A stretch of 64,000 bases of DNA. It comes from Atrichornis clamosus (lineage: Eukaryota; Chordata; Aves; Passeriformes; Menuridae). Made by a program: the position numbers and the translations under genes. How positions within the stretch are numbered: position 1 is the first letter of the stretch; each line of letters starts with the position of its first letter. The stretch is from assembly GCA_013400975.1 (NCBI GenBank), contig WBMZ01009447.1:248001-312000 (forward strand). The letters are read 5' to 3'. Below the pieces are notes generated by a model. That model saw only the letters and a list, made by a program, of their open reading frames with translations, was not told where the DNA came from and made no database searches. Below are positions 51,891 to 64,000 of this stretch, piece by piece.

Positions 51891-54803
51891 CGCTATGTAA
51901 AACCATGCAATTAGAAAATCTGAATTTCTGAATTGTTCAGTTACATCTCCATGTGTGTGCAATTATATCTTAAGATACCACAAAATAATGATCAGTATAA
52001 ATGTTGTTACCCTTTTTCTTTTCATTTTTATTTCTTTTTTATCAGCTAGAGGTGTAAATTTTGGCAATGCCATGCTTATAATCAAGCAGAAGGACAGTGA
52101 GTAAGAAAGTGGCTTAGCAGTGTGTGTGTGTATATCTATATACAATATTTTAATTAAAAATAAGTATAATAGAAATGCAAATTTATATCAAACACAGTAA
52201 TCACATACATTAAGTCTGGAGGCTCAATATATCAGCAGACTATGCCTCCAGGTCCATGTGGACATGAGCAAGTTGCCTCCATCTTCTATTCCATAATGTT
52301 TCTTGAGAAAGACAGGATGCAACTAGAGCATGCACAAGTGTGGGCTGAATGAAATGATTTATTCAGGCTAACAATACAAAAATAAAATTAAATCAGAGGT
52401 CAGACCAGTAAAATGACCAGCTTTCATAGGAAGTCAGATCTGCCTATATGTTTGTACGTGTAGAATTGATAGCTTTTCAATAATGTACATTTAAATATGT
52501 GTCATAGAATGACATGGCTTTTCACCTTTAAATTTGAGGTGAAAATAAGAAAGTCTGTCTTTCATTAATCTTGCAAATATATTTTGGAACTTTTGCTATG
52601 TTTTGGCTGGCTGAACTTTCCTAAATTCCAGGAGGAAAGCTCCCTTTCCTGTCTTCTGCCATAAATAACATCTTTTTCTTAATGTATTTCACTATTCAGA
52701 ACAGTTTCTAAGCCTGTTCACAAAGCTGTCAGGGCAAATGAATCGCTCTCCCCTGATGTTTGTTATTAACAGATTGTATACTGATAGGATAATAACCTCT
52801 TTCTTCATACATGAAAGGCATTCTTGTGAGCTGGATTACAACTTGAGATATAAAAGACGTGCTCTGTGGATAACTTCCAGGCTACTTTGCACCACATTGC
52901 TCTCCCATAATTTTCTGTTTGTTATCTTGAACGAGTGACAGTAACCACCGATCAGAAACTGAAATTTATGTGAAATGAGTACCACATGTATGATGTTTAC
53001 TTCAGTCTGGCCAAAGCAGGGACAGATCATTACAGCCCACAGAACTGTGTGCTTTAGACTGTGTGCAATTTAATATCAAGTGCCATAACTTGAATATATA
53101 ATAATAAAAAATAGACTGGTTTGAAAAATAAACCTCTTGTCATATCATGAGTTAGTTTCCAGCAAGGTTTTGGGGTGGTTTGGTCAAACAAGTACTTATT
53201 TGTTTGCTTTAATATGTTAAAATTATCATTTTTCTTCTTTAGTGGATAATTGTACTTGGTTTTAGTGTATGTAAACTATTGGTACTCAATTGAAGATTTG
53301 AAGGAGAGTGGCAAAGGTTTTGCTAATAAAAAAAATAAACTCTCTAAGATCATTAAAAAGTGCAAGTGAAGATGTGAATGACAAACAACTTCAGCTAAAA
53401 ATGAGGTATTTCAGTATCACAAGACCTTTCGTACAAGCTGGAAAGGACCAGAGTTCAGAGTTTGTTTGTGCTTCTGCCATATCAATGAAATATTAAGTAC
53501 AAGACAGTATGTAACCCTTCATTCTTATAAATTGTTAGCATTTTGTTGAAATTTATGAAATCTTACTTTGAGTACCTAAAGGGGATATTTAAATTAGGAA
53601 CTTACTAAGCTTAAGTTCATCTTGCAGTCAGTCTAATAGATGATTCACCTTGAACTTGAATTACGAGTTTTGAGTTTCCATTTCTCTTAATTAACTGTAG
53701 TGCTTTTGCTCTCAGTTAAAGTGACCAAAATTATGTGTTGATCGCATTCTGAGCTACACAGATGTTGCCTTAGACAGTTAAAGAACCAGAAATCAAAACT
53801 CCAGGCAGAAAAAAAATATGAAGTCTCATCAAATCTTTTATACCATTTCATGAGGGGAATACTGTTGACTAATTGAAAATGTTTCAAATATATGGGATTT
53901 ATGGATTTGTTTTATTTTATGGATTAAAACTCTAATTATTTTTTGAGTTTGTTCTTTGAATGTTCCAACTCTGGAATATTTCAGATAAAATAGAAAAATT
54001 TATAAATATGCCATCCCAGGGCACGTTGAGAATTAGAATATAATTGTTTGAGTCTCCATTGCACTCTGTGTGAGCTTTGAATAAAATATTTCCTGTTACA
54101 TATTTTGTTATTTTCAATATAATTCCAAATGGGCTTAAAACAAAGACATTTTTCCATCACATTATATTTTTGTTAAGGCAAACTCCAATTAATCCTAAAA
54201 GAAGTTTCTTTATATGTTTTCAGGATGAGTCCTGAACCTGTTGGAAGTTCAGCATGAACAATAATATAGAAATTCCAAATATTATGGGAGTTTTATATAC
54301 TTTTTGTCTCCTGATGTCATGTCTTGGTCAATTATGGGATGTGGATGTAAACCTGAAAGATTTCTGCTCTGTGCTCCATTACTCTTTGAGAACATCACCA
54401 TATGACACATCCTCCTATTTATTTTTGCTGCTCTTCTCTGAAATTCAGCTTTTACTGGCAAAATGTTTAAATTCTCAGATCAGCAATTTAGGAAAGCAAT
54501 AAAGATTAACTTTTGCTTATACGTTATTTTGTAACCATAAATTTGGAACACTGAACATATGTTCCAGTTCAGTAGCTTTCTTATATTAACCTTGATGCAA
54601 ATTGAATATGTGATTAAGTGACTTCTTGAATATAGTAATACAGAAAGTTTGTCTTAATGATTTATGCAGACTAGATTCTTCACTGATATGTCAAAATAGA
54701 ACTCCATTAATATCAGTGACAATTTTCAAACACTGAATTTTTCTCATATGTTCATTTTTAAATTCTATGTTCTCATTTCAGATATGTATATGCGGACAGA
54801 TAC

Positions 54804-54819
54804 ATATATATATATATAA
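54804..54819. repeat. (TA)n microsatellite
   Basis: About eight TA units (CATATATATATATATATAAT) lie in a TA-rich zone extending to about 54860. It is a simple repeat. Confidence 0.85.
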
Positions 54820-55457
54820 TGCATATATATTTGTGTGCATCTGCCTATATATTTATTCATATAAACATAAAAGACAATAATTTCACTGAAAAGTTTAAAA
54901 ATAATACATAATTTCAGATATATTTCTCTTTCATTTACCTCTCAGAATGTGGTGCAATTTTATATGAGCCACAAGCACAGAAGCCTTCATCTGTTTGCTT
55001 TGACCTGTATAGTGTCTAGTGATAATATTTAGTGTACTTGCTTATATTCTTTTTTCAGTGAGTTTAACATTTTTGTGAAGAGTTTCAAAACTGCATGTGT
55101 ATGAAAAAGATCCTATTTTCAAATAAACAATCAAACAAATAACCAAAAATAATCATTTCTCTTTCACTGTATTTTAAGTTGTTCTTACTTCAGTACACAA
55201 AATTTTCAAAACCACACACCCAAGAACATGCTTCAAAGTTCTAACCCAACTCTTTTCACATTTGCTCCCAGCAGGCTAGAGGTTAATTATAAATTATTCT
55301 GATTTCTTCTGAGGTTTCAAGAATTATGACCAAATACTTCATTCAAACTGTCTGCACACAGCTGTTTATTTTTTTAATGGGGGACTATCAGTTTGGAAAA
55401 CGTTTCAACAGTCTAATTGTAGGCAACAATTGCCTTTCTCAAAATTAATTTTTCCAC

Positions 55458-55473
55458 AAGCTTTTAAAAGCTT
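55458..55473. repeat. 16 bp perfect palindrome
   Basis: AAGCTTTTAAAAGCTT is identical to its own reverse complement and contains two HindIII-type AAGCTT hexamers. Such a palindrome could be fortuitous in AT-rich DNA. No protein-binding role is assigned. Confidence 0.8.
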
Positions 55474-58400
55474 TATTCTAAGAAAGATTTTAATGGGTAG
55501 CCAACTTCAATTTCTCTGCTATATAGAGCATCAACTCTTCCCTTATTGAAGATTTTATAAATATGATCAAAGTATAAAATATGTTTTGTTGTTTTGTTGT
55601 CAAATTAGTCAAATAATTTTTGAGGGCTGGATTGGTGGATTAATGGATCTGAAAGGAGAATTTGGGTTTTGCTTTTCAAATCATCAACATAAATGAAATT
55701 ATAAGGAATGTTGGTAATGTATGTTAGAGCAAGAAATATAAACAACTAACAAGAAGAGTCCTAGTTCTCTTTATTAAAGATTGACTCTCACACTCTCTGC
55801 ATACTGAGAGGTACAGCAGAGACACGATGGAGTTAATACACATCAGCACAGGTCTCCTGCTTTAGCTCAATTGTGAAACTCATACAAAGAACCTGATGAG
55901 GAACTAGGTGGGAGTCAGCATTAGCAAAAGGAGTCATTATCGGGATGTGAAGAGTGTTAATGTTATGTGAGTCATCCACTACATCTGTGTCTTAACCAAG
56001 GTCATCTTAAATTAAGAAAATTATCACTATGCCAACGACATTCACATAGATATCCAGTCCTGAAGAGACTGAATCAATATTGGCAATACACATGACATGA
56101 GGAAACTTTATGCAGGTTGATAAACTGTCTTGTTAAGCATATTCCAGACCTTCAGAGCCCCCTATACTTCCCTAAATAGTGACTGCCTGTTATAGAAGGA
56201 CAACGTTTGCATTGTCAGAGGAGAAGGAGATGCTTTGTCACACCAGCAATTGCAGCAACTAATAAATCAGACAATTCTGACAAGTCTTCCAGCATGGGGT
56301 GCGGACAGAGTTCAATAGTGCAAGGAGATAGGATAGCTCAACATAGAGTTTACTCTGGGTTACTTGCCCTGAAGGTCTCACTACACAAAAACCACTGCTT
56401 CAAGCAACAATTCAAATTTTCATTAAGCCTGCACGGTGCACATGACTCATAAGGTCTGGACAACATCATTTGCATGTAGAAGCCAAGTAGTTGGTGTCAC
56501 ACCCTATTTTCCTGCTCTCGCCACTCCTTTAGGCAAAGATGTTTTGGTGATGTGATGTCTGCATACAATCTTGGTTGCTCCACAGGCAAGGTTTATTTCA
56601 TTTAAAATCATTCTCACTTGTGTAGCTAGGGGACAAGTGCATATATAATTACATAGCTTATGTCCATCCACAACAGTGATAGCTGCATATCAGATTCCAC
56701 GTGAGTGCCAATCAGAGCACTTACTCTTAAAAGTCGAAATTACTTTGACAGGATTTGGGGCAGTGAATCAACTACCTTAAAATTTCTAGATTTACAAACA
56801 GAAAGGCATTTTAGCCAATCAGATCTGTCCTCCTGGGTAACTCAGGCTTCACAATCTAATTCATATACCTCCGCTACAAGAAACTTTTTTAAAAAAAATT
56901 TTTAAATGTACTATTTTCTGTTGTGAATATAAACAGAGGATAAAAGGATTTCTTATTTACCAACATAAAAGTGCCAAATCTAAGTAAGACAAGTTGAAGT
57001 CTTATTGATGAAAGGGTTAATTATTTGAGGAAACAAAAATTTTACAATACTTATGAGTGTTTTCCTCATTTCTAACTCCTTTGTTATCATTAAACATAAT
57101 TGACATTTTCATAACTGCCAAAAAACCCACAGTTATCACTATACTCCATATTAACAAATGATGATTTTTAAATAGATGTGCATATATTATTTCAAACCTA
57201 TCTCTCTTCAGATGAGGAAAAGCTGCCTCCTTCTTAGAAAGCACTTGTTTAAAATCAGTCTGGTTTACATGGATTTAGTTTAAACTTTACAAAGAAAAAA
57301 ACTCTCAAACTTGACTGAAGAAAATGCAGTAAAAATGGGAACTCAAAAAATAATTGGTTTTCACTCTGCAAGTCTGAAACAAAAAAAGGAGAAATAAGGA
57401 ATTTAAATTAGAATATAATTTCTACCACTATAAATATATTAGGCTCCAGTTACCATCAGTGAAGTTCTGCTATGTGCAGAAATTAGGAACCCAGCCCAGT
57501 GCATCTCCATTTGAATGCTTTTATGAGTTGGAAGAATTGTCTCATAAATAGTTCTTCATTTTTCTAAACTCAGTTTCAGTGAAGGTTTCATATTTTGAGT
57601 TTCTGTAACCCTTGGCCACAGGCTGCTAACCTCTCCCTCAAGCTAGTCCATTCTTTCCCTTGTCCCACCCCATGTCTTCACATTTTTCTGGCAGAGATCC
57701 CAGGTACAGGGAAATACTCTGCCAAACCCAAGTTCAGAATGAGGACATATCTCAGTTTCCAAAGATGAACATTTCCAGGGAGGAGCGTATTACATGTGAG
57801 GAACTCCATCTTTACAAAAGCAAAGATGCTTGCATATGATTAGCTACAGTAATAAGTCTTTCCTATTTAAACCACCTGCTTTTGAGGATCCATATAAATA
57901 ATTCCCAAATCACAACATCACTTCAGATCTTTATGGGAAAAAAAAAACAAAATGGAAGAAAATCATGTTCCTGTCATCATTCTTGTTTCCATAATGAAGA
58001 AACTGTAAAATAATATCCAATGAAATAAAACACTATGATTTTAAGGAAAAATACTGTAAAATCTGAAACATAAGCAACACCCACATCAGTATTAAATGCC
58101 CACACTTTGATTTAGACAACTAGATTTGTCAGACTTATATTCCTTTGACATTATACTAGTAATGTTTGGTGTGACACATTTTCTTCAGCCATATTTTCCC
58201 TCAGGTTTCTTTATAAGGCTCAGTTCCCCTTATTCAAATAAATGCTGTATTATACAGACATTAAGTTTTATTGCAATTAATATCACTATTATTTAGGTAG
58301 AAAAACTCTTCCTTCTTGCCTTAACAAAAACCAATTAATCAGAAATATTTCAATATGACAACTATGTTTTACGTTCTTGCTAGTAATGACAGCTTATGTA

Positions 58401-59164
58401 GACAATACATTTGTGGCTAGTTGCAGGCTGCACTTAAATCTGTGTGGGCCTGCTTAATCCTCTTCTGCCTAAAATGTCCCACTGCTGAGAAGCTAAAGAT
58501 AGAGTCTTGCTGAGCTGCGAAGTGTGATCTGCTGGAGCAGGTGGAAACGAGTATTAGACAGCTTTCAGCAACCCTGAGAAAGGCCCAGCCCTGAGGCACG
58601 TCCAGGCTATAGCTGCAAAAGAGGGCTTATTTCCCTTCTCTTCAGAGAATTTATGGAAAACCTTTGCTGCTGCTGGTGTTGAATTTACCAAGGTCTCCAT
58701 GGAATTTTGAAAGTATGAATCGGCATGTTGTGGCAGCCACTTACGTGGTTTCCTCTGCTTCTTTTCAGCTTTTCTCTATTGATGGTCTAAATAAGAGGTC
58801 TAAACCCTAAACTCCAGAATCCTCTTTTCCTTGTGCTCTAGCTGATGTGGTTTGGACTACATATGACTTTTCTGCCTTGCAGGCAATAATGTAATGTGAA
58901 TAAATCAGACCTAATAGTCATTTCTGAAAAAAAATGTTCAGCCTTGAACTAGTCTGAGTTGGATTTTTTTCTCTACCCATTTAAGTCATTGCAAGCATGT
59001 TACAGTCCAGTTATTTTGAGTTTAATATTGAGCAAGCTCCCTCCCTGGTATTTAGACCTTGTTGAAGGATAGGCAGACACAAGATGCAGATGTTCATTTG
59101 GAATTTTTAAATGCAGTACATTATTTGGCACCATTGCCATGAACTGCTGTTTTGATATAGGATC

Positions 59165-59181
59165 AGAGAGAGAGAGAGAGA
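59165..59181. repeat. (GA)n microsatellite
   Basis: About eight AG units. It is a short simple repeat. Confidence 0.85.
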
Positions 59182-59900
59182 AACTGCCACACCTAGTGCT
59201 TCTGAATGAGTAGTTAGATGTCTGCATCCTTTTGAAGAGATAAACATTTAATTCTCCCTGTGTCATTTCCTTGTTGAGTCATCCCCCTATTGCTAAGACA
59301 GCTTCTTTTGCCTTTGAGCTGCTTAGCCCACATTTCTTCTTAATATATGTGGTGTGCAAAGTGCAAGAGAAAGAGGAAGTATGCCACCCCAATGTCTTTG
59401 TATGCACAAGGTAAGCAGGCATATGCTGATCAAAGCACTATTCATCTGCTACAGACTGGTGGCAGCCATCTGAGGGTAGGATGAGGCCACACTTATCCAT
59501 CTCCAAATCATTCTTTGTTGCTGCTCTTTGGTCAGCAGTCATGAAAGAAAATGTAGTCTGGAGCTCTGAACCAAGAGTCAAGGCTCTAAGCCCTTCCTGA
59601 TGTGGCAGTTGAAATTACCAACTCTAAGACATCCAAGGAATAGTAATACTCCGAGAAATCTAGATGGTTTCTTCAGAGGAATGCAAGGATGCTCTTTCAG
59701 TGTTGAGAGGGATCTGCTTTCTCTTTGCTCTTTCAAGAATAGATTTAGTATTGGATTTCTTACCTTAAAAATTTAGTAGAGTGTTTTCCCTATATTTTTT
59801 TTCCCTGAGTAAATAAAGATTCAGATATTTAGCTTTTGATACATTTTCAAGTACAAAGATGGATAGAGAAAGAATTAAAAGGCAGAAAACAACTGCATAC

Positions 59901-60065
59901 CTCATACAGCTCCGCAGGGTAAATGCTAGGACTGTCGTCAGAAAATGCCATTCCCTTCAGTATGCTGGAAATGGAATCAGTAATTTTCAAAACATAGTCT
60001 GCATCCAAAATCATAATTTGTAGGTATTCTATTGAATGTTTGAATTCCAGTGAAGCATTATAATT
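59901..60065 (-). CDS. candidate internal coding exon, unrecognised protein
   Basis: On the minus strand a 165 nt segment is preceded by GGCTTTCAG and followed by GTATGC (GAG|GTATGC). Both are acceptable splice sites, and the 55-codon frame is phase 0 at both ends, so the exon would be symmetric. The peptide starts NYNASLEFKHSIEYLQIMIL and continues DADYVLKITDSISSILKG, ending SIYPAELYE. Its mix of acidic, hydrophobic and hydroxyl residues looks like real protein rather than translated AT-rich noise. An alternative acceptor CAACAG eight bases upstream would change the start phase. I do not recognise the family. No adjacent exon is visible within several kilobases, so introns would be large. 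Chance remains the main alternative. Confidence 0.33.
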
Positions 60066-60358
60066 CTGAAAGCCTGTTGTCAAACCATGACAACATATGC
60101 CCATTTTATCTCGGAGTGGCTATGGCTCCCAGCTGCTGTGGGTTAGTGCACTCTCATGAGGTAAATTGCTGTGCAGAGGAAACCTCAAGTTTGATGGGAC
60201 TAGGAGTTCAAAATAGAGGATGTTCATAGGGTTTCAGGTTTCAATTTTGTCAAAAACCTGGAAATCATCGGAATACCAATTCAACCAAGTCTTAACAATA
60301 TCCGTTGTGGTTTTACACAATTCTTATGTTTAAAAATGCCTTAAATATTCCTTATTTT

Positions 60359-60380
60359 ACCTGCTTACTTCTAAGCAGGT
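60359..60380. repeat. perfect inverted repeat, 9 bp arms, 4 nt loop
   Basis: ACCTGCTTA (60359-60367) and TAAGCAGGT (60372-60380) are exact reverse complements around CTTC. The arms contain ACCTG/CAGGT, the core of E-box and ZEB/Snail-type sites, in paired orientation. It could be a small hairpin or a double binding site. Function is not shown. Confidence 0.75.
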
Positions 60381-61986
60381 ATGTAAGAAGACAAAAAAAA
60401 TCTTATTTTAGGAATACAGATTCTAAGCAGAATCTCGACTGTGGCATTTTTTATGTAGTTGTTGTTGCAAAAGAGACCTCCAAACCAGAAATGCATAATT
60501 AATGGTGGAACAATAGACATGCATTCTGGAAACCTATTGACTTTACTGACTTTAAACTGCTTCAAAGCTGACCTTGAGTTAACTCCAGGTGACTATTTAT
60601 CACCCTCTGTCTTAATACAAGAACCATAGAAAACCTAGGTAAGGATAATTGAGGAGGAAACTGAAGTGCAGGGCAGAACACACATCTTGACTGAACAGGG
60701 AGATGACAGTCATAGAGCAAAATTTGAACTTATAGTTCCAGCTTTCAGGCAGTACTTTCTAGACTATCCCTTACCTGTTTTTTTCCTTCTAAAAAGACAA
60801 AAATTAGAAAGAAAATTTTATAACAAGACCATTATTAAGGGGGTCATAGGAAAAGAAAAAACCCTTCTCCCTTCTAGATAGCTGAAAGAACAGATATATG
60901 GTTTACAGAGCAGAATTTTTGGCAATTTTTGTTTACTTTTGTAGTATGTATTATTTAACAGTGAGAGGGCAGTGACTCACTTACAGTGGGATTTTTCCAA
61001 ACAGACTTCAAGAGAAATACAAGAACTTCTGTCAGACTTGAAATATAAACATATTAAAACTTTCTTGAGCACCCATGAGTCAAGTCATTGTACTTTATTA
61101 CTATCTAGTCTTTATTATCTGTATCTATGTCCAACCTAATCTTCAGCCTTTCCAGATTAAAGTTATTATAACTAGATATATCCTTTTGTTTCCGGTATAA
61201 TGAATTTGTAAGTTTCATTTTTAAAAATTAATTCCTGTGATTCTATTTCAGGCTGTGAATTATTGACAATTTGTAACCAGTTGCAAAAGATTAAACCCTA
61301 GGCACAGTTAATGGGGATGTTTTAATAGTGCAGATGGCAAAACAGCCTGTGAAAGCAGGTCTGGTGGGCATTCTGCAAAAGCTAATTCAGTCAAAATTTA
61401 TCCAAGATGACATAATGTACAATTGCTACAGTGGGAAAGTCTATTAAAATTTCACACATTTAAATCTCTCCCTTCTCTTTTAATTAGAGTTTTCCAAAAT
61501 AAAATGGATGTGTACCTCCCTGAACTCTACAGGAAAGGTCAAAGATAAACAGCATGATGCATGAAGTCCCTTTGTTTCCAACATGTTCAGGTTAGGAAGA
61601 ATGTGTTAAAATGATTGTGTGGAAAAGACATGTCTGGGAATGAATTTTCATTGTGAAGCAACAGTGGCACTGAGATGTTCTGCCCGCACATGCACACCCA
61701 CCCACTCCGCCTGTTACATTATTCAGTGTGTGTGCTGCTTTCCTAAGCACTGCAAGGGAAGTGAATTCCTCTTTTTCTCAGAACTAAGTATTCATTTTCC
61801 AAAAGACTTCAAAGTTTTTACCTCATTTACCACTGAATTTTCCAGGAAATGCAAATTATATTCTTGAAAGAGTGCATGGAGAAGGTGACTTTCTATTCTC
61901 ATTCTGATGCCCAGTGATATTTATGGATATTACTGTACCAAAAAATCAAAAAGTAATCCCTTTTTATTCTAATATAAAGTCAAGAT

Positions 61987-62021
61987 ATTTTTTTCCTTTT
62001 TTTTTTTTCTTCCTTTTGGCC
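61987..62021. repeat. polypyrimidine tract
   Basis: About 35 nt that are almost entirely T and C (TTTTTTTCCTTTTTTTTTTT then TTCTTCC). It resembles a splice-acceptor tract upstream of the 62050-62397 open frame, but no clean AG-to-frame junction was found. Confidence 0.7.
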
Positions 62022-64000
62022 CTATGACTGCTGTATTCCTTGCCATGCAATGAGCTATCTTGATAAGGAAATTGGGAAGTGTGCTCAGAAAACTCTTTTG
62101 AAAACCACTCTGAAAGAAAATGCAGTGACTGAAGTGGAAAATATGTATTTCAGCTTTTTAAGTGTGAGAAGGGAACCCAAGTTTAGTACTTCCTATAAAA
62201 CTTCTCCAATCATAAGTGTGTTATCAAAAAGGTCTTGGCCTTCTCCTAGCACTGTAACTTATGGACAACAACTTTTAAATGAACTTTCTGTATGTGTAAA
62301 TGCTTGCTGGATCAGGCTGTACAGGGATGCCAACTTTATGAACAAAATGTCCATACATCTCAATGTAAAAATTGAAATAAGATTAACAATTAAATAAGAT
62401 TTATAAATCACTATTAGAACTGAGCACTTAAATTAAGTATTGCCTGCCTCCTAAATTTCTCAGAGAAAGTAGGGTTTGATGTCCATGCATATGATTATCC
62501 AGTGAAACCATTGTATTCCAAGGCCCAAAGATTCTTAGATTGGTGGTAAGAAACCAAAAGATATTTTATATAAGACTCATTCCTCCAATTATGTCTATGA
62601 AAGTAGTAACACTTTTTAGGAGCTCTATATAAGTTAAATTGTCTGAGTTAATAATCCACCCTAAAGGCTAGAGTGGAGTTCAGAACATACTATGACATTT
62701 TTTTTGAAGAATGAGACTAGACATTTTTCCTTTTTTTAATATTTTCCTAGAGGTACGTAGAACACCATAGCATATAAAAAATAAAGACAAAATATCTTCT
62801 GATTCCATGTTCAATATCAAACCTTTCTGGAATGGCTTCAGAATAGTACAAATAAAACCTGAAAGGTCAAATGTTTTATGTCGCTTCTTTGATTAAAAAC
62901 TTCATTGGACTGTGCAGCTGAAAGACAGCGCACATGTGCCTACAAACCTAGCTTCTCCTATCCAAATAGAAACACTAAAAAATTCCCACTTACAGTAATC
63001 CACTTGATAGGCATTACTTAATCAAAGGGTACCAGCTGTGGTATTTAAAAAGAGCAGCTCCATATTCAAGTAAAATGACAGACTTATTTTCTGTCTTTTT
63101 GAAGACTATGTTTCATTTATTGTAAATATTTTACAATTACTAAGCTGTTAAATTGCCAGTACAGAAGCTACCTGTAGCTAAAGTTCTTCATGCTAAAAAT
63201 TAAAATGAACTATTCATAAATTCATCAGGTTAAACTTGATCGAGTTCAGTATTACTGTAACTTCCACAGGAAAAAATGTACCTAAAACGACAGAAACATT
63301 GTTATTCTTACATGAAGGAGCAGAGAGATGTCAGTTCAAAAATGTATTATTTCAGAAAAGTATTATTCCCCTGTCAGTGAAGTTTCACAGCATATTTCAT
63401 CACAATAATGTAACCACTGGAAGTTTGTTTTGGATTGCAGTAAAAAAGATATTACTCTTCTCTTATGACTGTTTGTTTATTACTAACAAGAGTCTTACTT
63501 GACCAGATACAAAATAAATCAGCTAACCCCAACCTTCTCCTCACATCTCTTATAAAATTGAACCCCAAGAGTACATAATATGCCTTTCAGTTGATAACTC
63601 CACTGTTAATTGAGAATGTAATTTCTATTTCTTTCTGCAGCCAATTATGTGTTGGGTTCTACCCTTTAATTCTGTGTTTGTCGGAAAATCAGAGATCATC
63701 CTGCTGGCTGGCTTTCATTGCTTTGCATGAACTTGTAGAATCTTAGTCAGAGCTGTAGAATGTGCAACACAGAAAGGATAACAAAGAGTGGGGAATATCC
63801 TGTCTTTATGGGCATGTTCTACCCATCAATCTGTCAGTCTGAATCATTTCTACAGCTGTGTGAATAATTCACAGTGAATCATTCTTCAATGATCTAATTT
63901 TTTCTGCTCATGAGAGACTTCTTACCATTACTAGTATTTTTATTAGATATGTATTTTAAATTATCCAATTAATTATTATCCCTTAATTTTTATATCTTGG

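Larger units (their letters stand above)
47634..59900. other. AT-rich non-coding DNA, no confident gene
   Basis: No gene is supported. Contents listed separately are a TAA microsatellite (48434-48464), a CpG-richer patch overlapping a 135-codon open frame (51238-51890), TA and GA microsatellites, and a 16 bp palindrome (55458-55473). A TG/TATA run lies near 52120-52142. The stretch at 55800-56900 is more complex in sequence and carries several CpGs, but no element was recognised. If the minus-strand exon candidates are real, this would be an intron. Confidence 0.5.
60066..64000. other. AT-rich non-coding DNA, no confident gene
   Basis: No gene is supported. A perfect hairpin lies at 60359-60380 and a pyrimidine tract at about 61987-62021. 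Just after the latter, an ATG-initiated frame on the plus strand is open for 115 codons (62050-62397), but neither its peptide nor its 3' boundary supports a gene. The window ends in AT-rich sequence without a recognisable feature. Confidence 0.5.

Noticed and set aside
62050..62397. 115-codon ATG frame as a gene
   Set aside because: Not listed as a CDS because the peptide is unfamiliar, there is no promoter, no donor and no poly(A) context. Mentioned only as a low-interest finding.
1..64000. tRNA, rRNA, snRNA, bacterial operon or phage content
   Set aside because: No cloverleaf with A and B boxes, no rRNA-like blocks and no dense same-strand ORFs were seen. Microsatellites and CR1 point to a bird chromosome.

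Overview
This window looks like a piece of a bird nuclear chromosome: AT-rich, gene-poor, non-coding DNA from an intergenic desert or from very large introns. The main evidence is the repeats. Four pieces carry the sequence of CR1, the dominant LINE of birds, including the diagnostic 3' end TAGAATCATAGAATG when read in reverse. One roughly 0.87 kb block (15941-16812) matches a solo endogenous-retrovirus LTR type that I recognise from memory of avian genomes. I cannot name the species. Nothing supports a bacterial, plasmid or phage origin: there are no operons, no long ORFs, no CRISPR array and no rRNA or tRNA.

Layout. 1-8414 is AT-rich unique DNA with one TA/TG microsatellite. 8415-8490 is a short CR1 3' end on the minus strand, and 10688-11438 is a 5'-truncated minus-strand CR1. 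15941-16812 is the solo LTR. 16813-25561 holds several purine-rich simple repeats, an unresolved base (17484) and an exact-length 54 bp tandem duplication (23868-23975). 25562-26218 is a plus-strand CR1 with a 3' end. 26219-45461 is mostly unique DNA, with a CpG-richer patch at about 35385-35925. 45462-46495 is a plus-strand CR1 piece carrying a decayed reverse-transcriptase frame but lacking its 3' end. 46496-64000 is unique DNA with short simple repeats.

Genes. No complete gene can be demonstrated. The most gene-like signals are three short open stretches on the minus strand. The 59901-60065 stretch is 55 codons, flanked by AG and by GTATGC, and has intact phase. The 47466-47633 stretch is open to a TGA, and its possible splice phase fits the previous one. 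The 40696-40984 stretch is open for 96 codons and is followed by the strong donor-like GTATGAG. They could be exons of one minus-strand gene with large introns, separate pseudogene pieces, or chance. I recognise none of the peptides, so confidence is low.

I did not find a convincing new biological system. The items most worth checking are the minus-strand exon candidates, the CpG-dense patches at 35.4-35.9 kb and 51.5-51.9 kb, the LTR with retained CpGs, and a few perfect inverted repeats.
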